Below are positions 1 to 9,400 of a stretch of 64,000 bases of DNA, one piece after another. A program made the translations under genes and the position numbers. This DNA comes from Eudorina sp. 2006-703-Eu-15 (taxonomy: Eukaryota; Chlorophyta; Chlorophyceae; Chlamydomonadales; Volvocaceae), in NCBI GenBank assembly GCA_003117195.1, contig BDSI01000133.1, positions 273,501-337,500 of the forward strand. The letters are read 5' to 3'. Every line of letters starts with the position of its first letter. The first letter of the stretch is position 1. A model generated the notes under the pieces. That model was given only the letters and a program-made list of their open reading frames with translations. It was not told where the DNA came from and searched no databases.

Positions 1-1240
1 GGCACGGCAGACGCCACGACAAGCAAGACGGCACGGCAAGGCACACGGCACGGCACAGCATGTGGCACGGCAAGGCAGACGGCACAGCACGGCCAACGGC
101 ACGACACGGCAGACTGCACGGCACGGCAGACGGTATGGCACAGCCAACGGCACGGCACAGCAGACGGAACAGCATGGCAGACGGATAGGCAAGGCACACG
201 GCACGGCACAGCAGATGTCGCGGCAAGACAGACAGCATGGCACGGCAGAATGCACGGCAGAATGCACGGCACGGCAGACGGCACAGTATGGCACGGCAAA
301 CTGCACATCAGATGGCACGGCAGACGGTGCGGCACGGGATGGCAGACAGCAGACGGCACTGAATGACATACGGCATGGCATGGCATGGCACGGCACACGG
401 CACAGCACGGCAGACGGCACGGCATGGCACACGGCGCGGCAAGGCACACTGCATGACACAGCAGACGGCACGGCAAGGCGGACGGTATCGCACAGCCAAC
501 GGCACGACACGACAGACGGCACGGCACGGCAGACGGCACGGCAGACGGCATGGCATGGCAGACGCCACGGCAAGCAAGACGGCACGGCAAGGCGCACGGC
601 ACGGCAAAACACACAGCATGCCGTTTGCGTTGTGACGGCACGGCAGACGCCACGACAAGCAAGACGGCACGGCAAGGCACACCGCACGGCACAGCATGTG
701 GCACGGCAAGGCAGACGGCACAGCACGGCCAACGGCACGACACGGCAGACTGCACGGCACGGCAGACGGTATGGCACAGCCAATGGCACGGCACAGCAGA
801 CGGAACAGCATGGCAGACGGATAGGCAAGGCACACGGCACGGCACAGCAGATGTCGCGGCAAGACAGACAGCATGGCACGGCAGAATGCACGGCAGAATG
901 CACGGCACGGCAGACGGCACAGTATGGCACGGCAAACTGCACATCAGATGGCACGGCAGACGGTGCGGCACGGCATGGCAGACAGCAGACGGCACTGAAT
1001 GACATACGGCATGGCATGGCATGGCACGGCACACGGCACAGCACGGCAGACGGCACGGCATGGCACACGGCGCGGCAAAGCACACTGCATGGCACAGCAG
1101 ACGGCACGGCAAGGCGGACGGTATCGCACAGCCAACGGCACGACACGACAGACGGCACGGCATGGCAGACGGCACGGCAGACGGCATGGCATGGCAGACG
1201 CCACGGCAAGCAAGACGGCACGGCAAGGCGCACGGCACGG
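1..1240 (+). repeat. Degenerate CGGCA pentamer array, unit A (5' truncated)
   Basis: The stretch is made almost entirely of 5-bp words (CGGCA, CAGCA, TGGCA, AGGCA, CGACA). A higher-order period of about 636 bp is visible, because the sequence at 1 recurs near 637. Five-bp periodicity without stop words leaves long open frames on both strands, and these are not genes. Confidence 0.85.
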
Positions 1241-1336
1241 CACGCCTGCGCGCGCCGCGTGATGACAAGGACGTGAGGCGCGGGCAGCTACGGTGACCAG
1301 CGGCGCCGAACGGCGCCGGCTAGTCACCGTAGCTGC
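1241..1336 (+). repeat. Unit A tail with nested inverted repeats
   Basis: This is the first copy of the conserved tail. A perfect 14-bp inverted repeat (1284-1297 and 1323-1336, GCAGCTACGGTGAC and its complement) encloses a second GC-rich foldback made of two GGCGCC blocks. A small hairpin, GACCGT-GAA-ACGGTC, follows at 1337-1351. The right arm of the 14-bp repeat is missing after the other two tails. Confidence 0.75.
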
Positions 1337-1554
1337 GACCGTGAAACGGTCGCGTAGCGGAGGTCTTACGACCAGCCGCGCGTCCGTCCGTCCGTCTGTC
1401 CGTCCGGAAAAAACGCGTAACACGCGTCTTTTGCGTGGTTTCGGAGCTCCAGTTTCTGCGGTTTCTCGCTAGGTCGGGTGATCGGGGCGCGTAACCGCCG
1501 GGCCGACCCGGGTTCGAATCCCGTCGGCACATTTTTTTGTCTTTATTTTTTATC
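1325..1554 (+). other. Unit B head, tRNA-derived (SINE-like) sequence
   Basis: The head contains a perfect Pol III B-box sequence, GGTTCGAATCC, at 1511-1521 and a T7 run at 1532-1538 that could stop Pol III. A weak A-box-like segment lies upstream (TAGGTCGGGTGATCGGGG). No full cloverleaf can be drawn, since the T stem pairs at only four of five positions and there is no matching acceptor strand. It is best described as a degenerate tRNA-derived head, not a functional tRNA gene. Confidence 0.45.
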
Positions 1555-1941
1555 GCACCGCACCGCACCGCACCGCACCGCACCGCACCGCACCGCACCG
1601 CACCGCACCGCACCGCACCGCACGCACCGCACCGCACCGCACCGCACCGCACCGCACCGCACCGCACCGCACCGCACCGCACCGCACCGCACCGCACCGC
1701 ACCGCACCGCACCGCACCGCACCGCACCGCACCGCACCGCACCGCACCGCACCGCACCGCACCGCACCGCACCGCACCGCACCGCACCGCACCGCACCGC
1801 ACCGCACCGCACCGCACCGCACCGCACCGCACCGCACCGCACCGCACCGCACCGCACCGCACCGCACCGCACCGCACCGCACCGCACCGCACCGCACCGC
1901 ACCGCACCGCACCGCACCGCACCGCACCGCACCGCACCGCA
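1555..1941 (+). repeat. (ACCGC)n pentanucleotide satellite, about 77 copies
   Basis: The run is nearly pure ACCGC with one 1-base deletion near 1621. It sits directly after the T run of the unit B head, the position where a SINE tail would be. Its word differs by one base from the CGGCA/CGGCAC words of the degenerate array that follows. Confidence 0.9.
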
Positions 1942-2714
1942 TCGCACCATGTCACACGGCAGTGCATCATATCACATGAGCGGGGAGCGTTGCGCCGAGC
2001 ATGACACATGGCACGGCAAGGCACGCAGCACAGCATGGCAGACGGCACGACACGCGGCACAGCAAGGCACACGGCACGGCAAAACACACAGCATGCCGTT
2101 TGCGTTGTGACGGCACGGCAGACGCCACGACAAGCAAGACGGCACGGCAAGGCACACGGCACGGCACAGCAGACGGCACGGCAAGGCAGACGGCACAGCA
2201 CGGCCAACGGCACGACACGGCAGACTGCACGGCACGGCAGACGGTATGGCACAGCCAACGGCACGGCACGGCAGACGGAACAGCATGGCAGACGGATAGG
2301 CAAGGCACACGGCACGGCACAGCAGATGTCGCGGCAAGGCAGACAGCATGGCACGGCAGAATGCACGGCAGAATGCACGGCACGGCAGACGGCACAGTAT
2401 GGCACGGCAAACTGCACATCAGACGGCACAGCAGACGGTGCGGCACGGCATGGCAGACAGCAGACGGCACTGAATGACATACGGCATGGCATGGCATGGC
2501 ACGGCACACGGCACAGCACGGCAGATGGCACGGCATGGCACACGGCGCGGCAAGGCACACTGCATGGCACAGCAGACGGCACGGCAAGGCGGACGGTATC
2601 GCACAGCCAACGGCACGACACGACAGACGGCACGGCACGGCAGACGGCACGGCAGACGGCATGGCACGGCAGACGCCACGGCAAGCAAGACGGCACGGCA
2701 AGGCGCACGGCACG
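1942..2714 (+). repeat. Degenerate CGGCA pentamer array, unit B
   Basis: This continues the 5-bp periodicity after the pure run, following a short transition at 1942-2006. The last 600 bp match units A and C closely. Confidence 0.85.
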
Positions 2715-2800
2715 GCACGCCTGCGCGCGCCGCGTGATGACAGGGACGTGAGACGCGGGCAGCTACGGTGACCAGCGGCGCCGAACGGCGCCGGCTAGTC
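2715..2800 (+). repeat. Unit B tail
   Basis: This is the second copy of the conserved tail, ending in the double GGCGCC foldback and CTAGT. It runs directly into the head of unit C without the right arm of the 14-bp inverted repeat seen after unit A. Confidence 0.8.
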
Positions 2801-2955
2801 CGTCCGGAAAAAACGCGTAACATGCATCTTTCGCGTGGTTTCGGAGCTGGGGTTTCTTCGGTTTCGCGCTAGGTCGGGTGATCGAGGCGCGTAACCGGGG
2901 GGCCGACCCGGGTTCGAATCCCGTCGCCGGCTTTTTTGTCTTGATTTTTTTTCGC
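2801..2955 (+). other. Unit C head, tRNA-derived (SINE-like) sequence
   Basis: This copy is close to the unit B head. The B box GGTTCGAATCC is at 2911-2921 and a T6 run at 2932-2937. The 3' end reads CGTCGCCGGC before the T run. As in unit B, no full tRNA fold is supported. Confidence 0.45.
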
Positions 2956-3280
2956 ATCGCATCGCATCGCACCGCACCGCACCGCACCGCACCGCACCGC
3001 ACCGCACCGCACCGCACCGCACCGCACCGCACCGCATCGCGTATCGAATCGCACCGCACCGCACCGCACCGCCACCGCACCGCACCGCACCGCCCGCACC
3101 GCACCGCACCGCACCGCACCGCACCGCACCGCACCGCACCGCACCGCCACCGCACCGCACCGCACCGCACCGCACCGCACCGCACCGCACCGCACCGCAC
3201 CGCACCGCACCGCCACCGCACCGCACCGCACCGCACCGCACCGCACCGCACCGCACCGCACCGCACCGCACCGCACCGCA
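2956..3280 (+). repeat. (ACCGC)n satellite of unit C, interrupted
   Basis: This is a pentamer run with several 1-4 bp interruptions (for example near 3038-3050, 3070, 3092, 3146 and 3211), so it is less pure than the unit B run. Confidence 0.85.
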
Positions 3281-5333
3281 CACGGCACGGCACGGCGAGA
3301 CACACGGTGCTGCACAACACACAGCACGGCACGACACACTGCACGGCACGGCAGACGGCACACGCACCACGCCGCATCGCACCGCGTATCACCGCAACGC
3401 ATCGCACCGCACTGCGCCGCACCGTAACGCAACGCAATGCAACACAACACATCGCACCGTATGACATTGCAACCAATGCTGACGGCATGGCAAACAGCAG
3501 ACGGTACTGCATGGCATACGGCATTGCATGGCATGGCACACGGCACGGCACGACACACTGCACGACACACCGCACCTCACCGCGCCACGCCGCACCGCAC
3601 CGCACCTCACCGCACCGCACACGGCACGGCACGGCAAGACACACGGTGCTGCACAACACACAGGACGGCACGACACACTGCACGGCACGGCAGACGGCAC
3701 GACAGATGGCACGGCGTGGCACACGGCACGGCACTATACACGGCATGGCATGACACATGACACGGCAAGGCACACGGCACAGCATGGCAAACGGCACGAC
3801 ACACGGCACGGCAAAACACACGGCGCTGCACAACACACAGCACGGCATGACACACTGCACGGCACGGCAGACGGCACGACAGATGGCACGGCGTGGCACA
3901 GGGCACGGCACTGCAAACTGCACATCCGACAGCATGACACGGCACGGCACGGCACGGCACATCGCACCTCATCATCGTACAGCATCACACTTCATCATAC
4001 TTCATCGCACTTCATCGCACCTCGCCGCACCGGGCCGCATCGCACCGCACCGCACCGCACCGCACCGCACCGCACCGCACCGCACCGCACCGCACCGCAC
4101 CGCACCGCACCGCACCGCACCGCACCGCACCGCACCGCACCGGCACGGCAAGGCACACGGCACGGCACGACACATGGCACGGCAAGGCACACGGCACAGC
4201 ATGGCAGACGGCACAACGCACAGCACGACACAACACACAGCACGGCAAGACACACAGCACGGCATGGCACACGGCATGACACGGCAGACAGCACGGCACG
4301 GCATGGCACATGGCACGGCACGGCACGGCAGACGAAACAGCATGGCAGAGGGCACGGCACGGCAGACGGCACGGCCGGCATGGTACACGGCACGGCATGG
4401 CAGACGGCACGGCACGGCAGACAGCAGACGGCACTGCATGGCGGACGGCATGGCATGGCAGACGGCACGGCAGCGCAAGGCAAGGCATGTCACGGCACGG
4501 CAGACGGCACGGCAGACAGCACGGCACGATGGCACAGCAGACGGTACGGCATGGCATACGGCATGGCAGACAGCGGACGACACTGCATGGCATACAGCAT
4601 GGCATGGCAAGGCACACGGCACGGCACAGTGGAGGGCACGGCAAAGCACCGCACCGCGTTGCGCCGAGCATGACACATGGCACGGCAAGGCACGCAGCAC
4701 AGCATGGCAGACGGCACGACACACGGCACAGCAAGGCACACGGCACGGCAAAACACACAGCATGCCGTTTGCGTTGTGACGGCACGGCAGACGCCACGAC
4801 AAGCAAGACGGCACGGCAAGGCACACGGCACGGCACAGCATGTGGCACGGCAAGGCAGACGGCACAGCACGGCCAACGGCACGACACGGCAGACTGCACG
4901 GCACGGCAGACGGTATGGCACAGCCAACGGCACGGCACAGCAGACGGAACAGCATGGCAGACGGATAGGCAAGGCACACGGCACGGCACAGCAGATGTCG
5001 CGGCAAGGCAGACCGCATGGCACGGCAGAATGCACGGCAGAATGCACGGCACGGCAGACGGCACAGTATGGCACGGCAAACTGCACATCAGACGGCACGG
5101 CAGACGGTGCGGCACGGCATGGCAGACAGCAGACGGCACTGAATGACATACGGCATGGCATGGCATGGCACGGCACACGGCACAGCATGACAGACGGCAC
5201 GGCATGGCACACGGCGCGGCAAGGCACACTGCATGGCACAGCAGACGGCACGGCAAGGCGGACGGTATCGCACAGCCAACGGCACGACACGACAGACGGC
5301 ACGGCACGGCAGACGGCATGGCAGACAGCATGG
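3281..5333 (+). repeat. Degenerate pentamer array of unit C, with an internal pure ACCGC run at about 4022-4140
   Basis: This is the longest of the three arrays. It has an internal tandem duplication: the CACGGCACGGCGAGACACAC-type segment near 3281 recurs near 3619 and in part near 3800. A second pure ACCGC block lies at about 4022-4140. The final 560 bp are the conserved higher-order segment shared with units A and B. Confidence 0.8.
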
Positions 5334-5419
5334 CACGCCTGCGCGCGCCGCGTGATGACAAGGACGTGAGACGCGGGCAGCTACGGTGACCAGCGGCGCC
5401 GAACGGCGCCGGCTAGTAT
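5334..5419 (+). repeat. Unit C tail, right end of macrosatellite
   Basis: This is the third tail copy, ending in CTAGT at 5419. The sequence then switches to ordinary, more AT-rich DNA. Confidence 0.8.
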
Positions 5420-5677
5420 ACTACCCTAGCTACATATGTAGAATGTGTCATGTTCATTGTAGATAAGCCCCATCCACAATAATTAAGTCCACATGCTTGA
5501 GCATTGGATTGCTATTGACAAGCAGCTTCACAAGATGCAGTTGATACATGTGCTATGTATCCAGCATGCGCATTCTCTTCGTTACGGCGACGACATGCAT
5601 GCTGTGCCGACCGTCGGTGAACGTGCAACACGCGCACTTGCTTGTATGCTTGTTATGGCACTTACTCATCCTAGGTA

Positions 5678-6176
5678 TTACGTCTTACTTAATAACGTAG
5701 ATGAGACGTCCGGGTTCGAATCGCCTCGGCTGCTATAATCCTAATCCTCCTCATAATATGCTAATCGAGGGCGTTCGGTCGAAGTCGGGGAGACTGTTAC
5801 TGTACTTAATCATCCTAGTTTTCATGAGTAGTTGCCTTACCGCTTGTAGTACGAAGATGGGGTCGGGTACCTGCGAGCAGGAAAGCGTGCTTGCTTCCGT
5901 GGGAGGAGGCGAGCCTACGTAGTTACCGACTGGACTATCTGCCGTGGGACCGTATGTATGGCAGATGTCGCAGTGGCAACCTGTCAGTACTGACAATATG
6001 AACTCGCGAAATTACTCTTTCAGTCGCGCTCTCCGCGACTTGCCTTCCCTCGCAACCGTACGACCCCGCCGTACTCTCTGTCAGCCGAAGACGCTTTCGG
6101 CAAATACACAGAAAACCTTGGTTTTCTTTCGCTTCACTCAGAAAACCTACAGGTTTACGTCTTACTTAATAACGTA
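5678..6176 (+). mobile_element. Candidate retroposed insert between 22-bp direct repeats
   Basis: Identical 22-bp sequences lie at 5678-5699 and 6155-6176 and enclose about 455 bp. The insert starts only a dozen bases before a B-box-like GGTTCGAATCG (5713-5723). That pattern fits a tRNA-derived SINE truncated at its 5' end by target-primed reverse transcription, with the direct repeats as target-site duplications. A short palindrome of AGAAAACC around TT lies near its right end. There is no A-rich tail, so the assignment is tentative. Confidence 0.4.
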
Positions 6177-6180
6177 ACAA

Positions 6181-6202
6181 TGCTGCTGCTGCTGCTGCTG
6201 CT
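6181..6202 (+). repeat. (TGC)7 microsatellite
   Basis: This is a pure trinucleotide run immediately after the second 22-bp direct repeat. Confidence 0.9.
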
Positions 6203-6372
6203 GAGACAAGAGCAAGACTGCTTGTATCTGAACCTACATACCTCGCTGCTGCTACCTACGTTCTCACCACCGTACTGACGCTTATTGACCGATGCCTCAC
6301 AAAAAAGAGGGTCGCAAATAATTAGCGTCATGACTGATCAGTACGGTATACGGCGCCTTTTAAAATGTGCAG

Positions 6373-6494
6373 GAGAAAGTACCAAGCCCTCATCGGTGGA
6401 GATCACAGCCAATGTATCTGCTCCCGGACTGGGCATTCGCGAGCAGGCCATGGTTATCCAAAAAAATCCTGGAAACGTGTGCGCCTCCATAAAA
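6373..6494 (+). CDS. Diverged cassette 1, exon e2
   Basis: The exon follows the acceptor ATGTGCAG and ends at the donor AAAA|GTGAGA. It enters in phase 1 and leaves in phase 0, exactly as the e2 exons of the array. The translation ([18 protein letters not shown]) aligns with [18 protein letters not shown] of the array copies. Similarity is low but phase, length class and motif order agree. Confidence 0.55.
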
Positions 6495-9400
6495 GTGAGA
6501 AACATACATCGGTTTTTGGCCACGCTGATAAAACGCTGGAGATTGAGTGGAAAATGTTCTACGACGGACGTATTTGCAGGCAGCAGGCACTCGGGGTTTG
6601 CATGCATGCATGCGTCTCATACATACGGATAGGCATTGTACACATGTCCACCGAACTTCGTCATTCCCTAGCTGAGACATCGAGTCTATCTGTGACCGTG
6701 AGGCTGCAGGTTCTTCCTGGTCGGGACCAAATGGTTGAGAATTGGGAACTCTTGGACAGCCCGGCTCTTCCGTCAGGGCTGCTGAGTCCGCCCGGTGTAT
6801 TCAAATGGTCTCCCTTGTGCCACGGTTAAAGGGACAACCCGAGATGTGCGCGTCAAGCTGCGCATCTCGGGTCATGGCCGGACCCATATTTAGCAATGGG
6901 TCCGGCCAATGGGGCCTGGTAACAGGGATAGGGGCCGCAGGCGGATACCTGCGTGAACAATATAATGTTGAGTCCGTACTACCCCGCCCCTAAATCGTTG
7001 GTCACATAAACACACGCTTGGGCTTAGCGCGCGCTCCAGGAGTGGCCTTTCTTTATTACCATGAATGCGGGTGTGCATCTATCAGCTTCTTTCCAACAAT
7101 GTCCACCGACATCCGAGCATGCATGCATGTATGTATGGCCACTCAATCATGGGCAATTACGTATCAACCTCTGCCAACGTGCATCTGGACTGTATGTGTG
7201 CCCCCGGGGCGTGTACATACTTCAGGTTCCAGGAACCATCGAGTTCAATGGCGGTCTCTTATCTGTCCAGGGCTTAGAGCTCCTACCAGTCACTGCGGCT
7301 GATGATAGCACCAATGCAACTGCTTCTGCAGCAGGCTGCGCGGGTTTTCAGGCACATTTCCATGCCACAGTCCTGGGCCTTGTAGTGAATGGCTACCTCC
7401 GCTTCACCTCCGTAAGCGACGTTCAGCTGGACCTGCGCAGCGAGAATGTGAACCTGCGGCCGCTATTGAGCAACCAGCTCGTGTGGCCGTCAGCGCCGAG
7501 CTTGGTGACGGACACCGTCACCAGCATCACCTTCCCTGCCTTCACAATTGCTCGCATCGCTCAAGGTATGTACGTAGGTGCACGTGTGCGCTGACTGATC
7601 GATGATGAGGTTACAATCAAGGACCGATATACTTACGACGAATGAACGACATATATCTGTTTGCAGAGTCTACGTATCGGCTGGGTCCGAGGGTCCAAAG
7701 CGGTTGATCCTGCTGCCCACTAAGCATCCGACCTCGGCCTATTTAACGCACATCCGTAGATAGAGACAAATGGTCCAGCCATCGCCATCAATTCAGCGTG
7801 TGAATAATCTCGATTCATCAACTGTGATCTCAACTCCATATACATTTGATCAGCTCTTGAGCAGCTCGACATAATCTCAAGATCCCGAACAATGTCGGTG
7901 TCACCCGTGTCAGCAAACCTTGTATATGTAATATTACTGATAAAAAATAATACAGGAATAATACTCAATGAAATCAATAAAACATGTAATAAAATAAATA
8001 AATAAATAAATATGTATACGGCATGGATTACATGGATGCGTGAATGTCTCAATGGCTGCATTCGGCTTACTTCACCTTCGCTTTTAAGGCGGCTTCCACC
8101 GAATCTTGCGCCAGCAGTAGTTATACACGCTCTGCGACGGGAATGGAGTCGTACACCTGCCCATTCCAATTCTACCTGCACGCAGATACGTACGTATCTC
8201 GGCACCGTGGGGCCGGCTCGTGACGGCACATCCATGCAAATACTGTGGGCCAACAATGGGCTGCAGTATTTCGTGTTGGATATGTCACAGTCTGCCGGCA
8301 GGTGCCTCACCATGGGCGGAATGCTGCAAAGCCTGGGGATTCCGTCATTCGAGGGCGGAATGCCAGGCGGTGAAGCCATACCTGATGGTCTGTTCGGATC
8401 CGTTTGTGACCTGGTCGTGCAATTTGTTCCCGAGCTGAGTCGCTTGAAAGGTATGTAGGGCGAACGAAAAGTAATAATTACCCAACCTACCTCGAATGGC
8501 CAACGATCATAACCTTAGTTAGGTAGCGGGTGCCGGACTAGCTACACATTACATCAACTTATGTTGCTTTAATTATTGGTATGTTTGTTAGGGTTTTAGA
8601 TAGGGTTTCAGGTATAAACGCCGCAGAGGTAGTTTTGCTCCCTAATATGCATACAAGACGCTCCGCCTTAATCTTGATCTGCAGCTACTGCACCAGTAGT
8701 GCTCCGTCCTGCAAGCGAGCAGGAAAATAGTACGTATGACACCGGCGGTGGTCTGCTATGCCTCAGTTTATGCTATTGCTATGGTTAGCCGCAAAGATAC
8801 GCATTGATGACGTTCTTTCGACAGCCGGCGGCGGCTGTTGTCCAGCAAATCCGTCTTTAAGAATGGTGGCTTAGATACGGCAGGAGAGAAGTAACTATAA
8901 TGTCGAAGCTCGGTTCTGAACGGTTCTGTCGGTTGTTTGTTATGCCCCGGTTTCTGCAGGGTAAAGGCCCAAATCCCAAGCCACTATATAGCCACGATTC
9001 CCGGAGCTGAGTAGAAGGCTAGATTTCAGATCGTGCATACATCCGTTTTGTCAATTCGTCTTAAAAGGTGACCGGTGCTTGCTGCTTGACCAACTGTATG
9101 TTATTCACGCAGGCCAAAGGTTTTACAACATCAGTGTTCCATCTCTTTCATCCGTCAGCTTCAAGTTCTCCATCCCTGGCCTAGTGCCAGACCCGACAGC
9201 TGCAAGGGTGGCCTTGCCCAGTGCCATCATTACTGCAAGCCCATCACAGGAGATGCGAGTTGCACTCTTGGTACGCATTTTACTCCTTTTGGGGCGGGGC
9301 CCCAGCGCGAAGCGCGTTCGGGGGGCCCCGCCCCCTAGGATTGCCCATGTCCGTGTGTGTGTGTGTGTGCACCGTGCGTGCGCGCGTGGGTAACGGCGAA

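Larger units (their letters stand above)
1..5419 (+). repeat. Macrosatellite of three tandem units with shared tail and internal pentamer arrays
   Basis: Three units end in the same tail, at 1241-1324, 2715-2800 and 5334-5419, each finishing in GGCGCCGGCTAGT. The second and third units begin with a related head (1325-1554 and 2801-2955) that carries a tRNA-like B box and a T run. After the head comes an ACCGC pentamer run and then a long array of degenerate CGGCA pentamers. About 600 bp of the degenerate array before each tail aligns between units (637-1240, 2107-2714, 4773-5333), including non-pentamer landmarks such as GCCGTTTGCGTTGTGACGG. The degenerate array therefore mutated before the units were duplicated. 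The first unit is cut by the window edge. Confidence 0.85.
5420..6372. other. Intergenic or 5' intronic stretch, no gene recognised
   Basis: No convincing coding exon is visible between the macrosatellite and the first cassette exon. The cassette exon of type e1 that should precede 6373 was not found here. The N-terminus of the large gene is therefore missing, lies beyond the satellite, or was displaced. The stretch holds the direct-repeat insert and a CTG/TGC microsatellite. Confidence 0.5.

Noticed and set aside
1478..1540. A functional tRNA gene (B box plus T run), also at 2862-2937
   Set aside because: No cloverleaf could be drawn: the acceptor strands do not pair, the T stem has a mismatch and no anticodon arm is visible. 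Kept only as a tRNA-derived head.
62..5369. Long open frames in the first 5.4 kb (HRTAP-, VRCGA- and RHGTAD-type repeats)
   Set aside because: They are translations of 5-bp satellites without stop words, overlapping on both strands.
1..5419. A CRISPR-like array
   Set aside because: There are no unique spacers between constant repeats. The periodicity is a 5-bp satellite in a eukaryotic context.
5700..5740. A tRNA gene at the B-box-like GGTTCGAATCG
   Set aside because: The sequence upstream gives no D arm or anticodon arm, and the last B-box base deviates.
6703..6829. An extra exon reading [14 protein letters not shown] between 6494 and 7226
   Set aside because: The phase pattern e2 (1-0) to e3 (0-1) is already complete without it, and it ends at a GTTAAA that is a poor donor. 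It may be chance.
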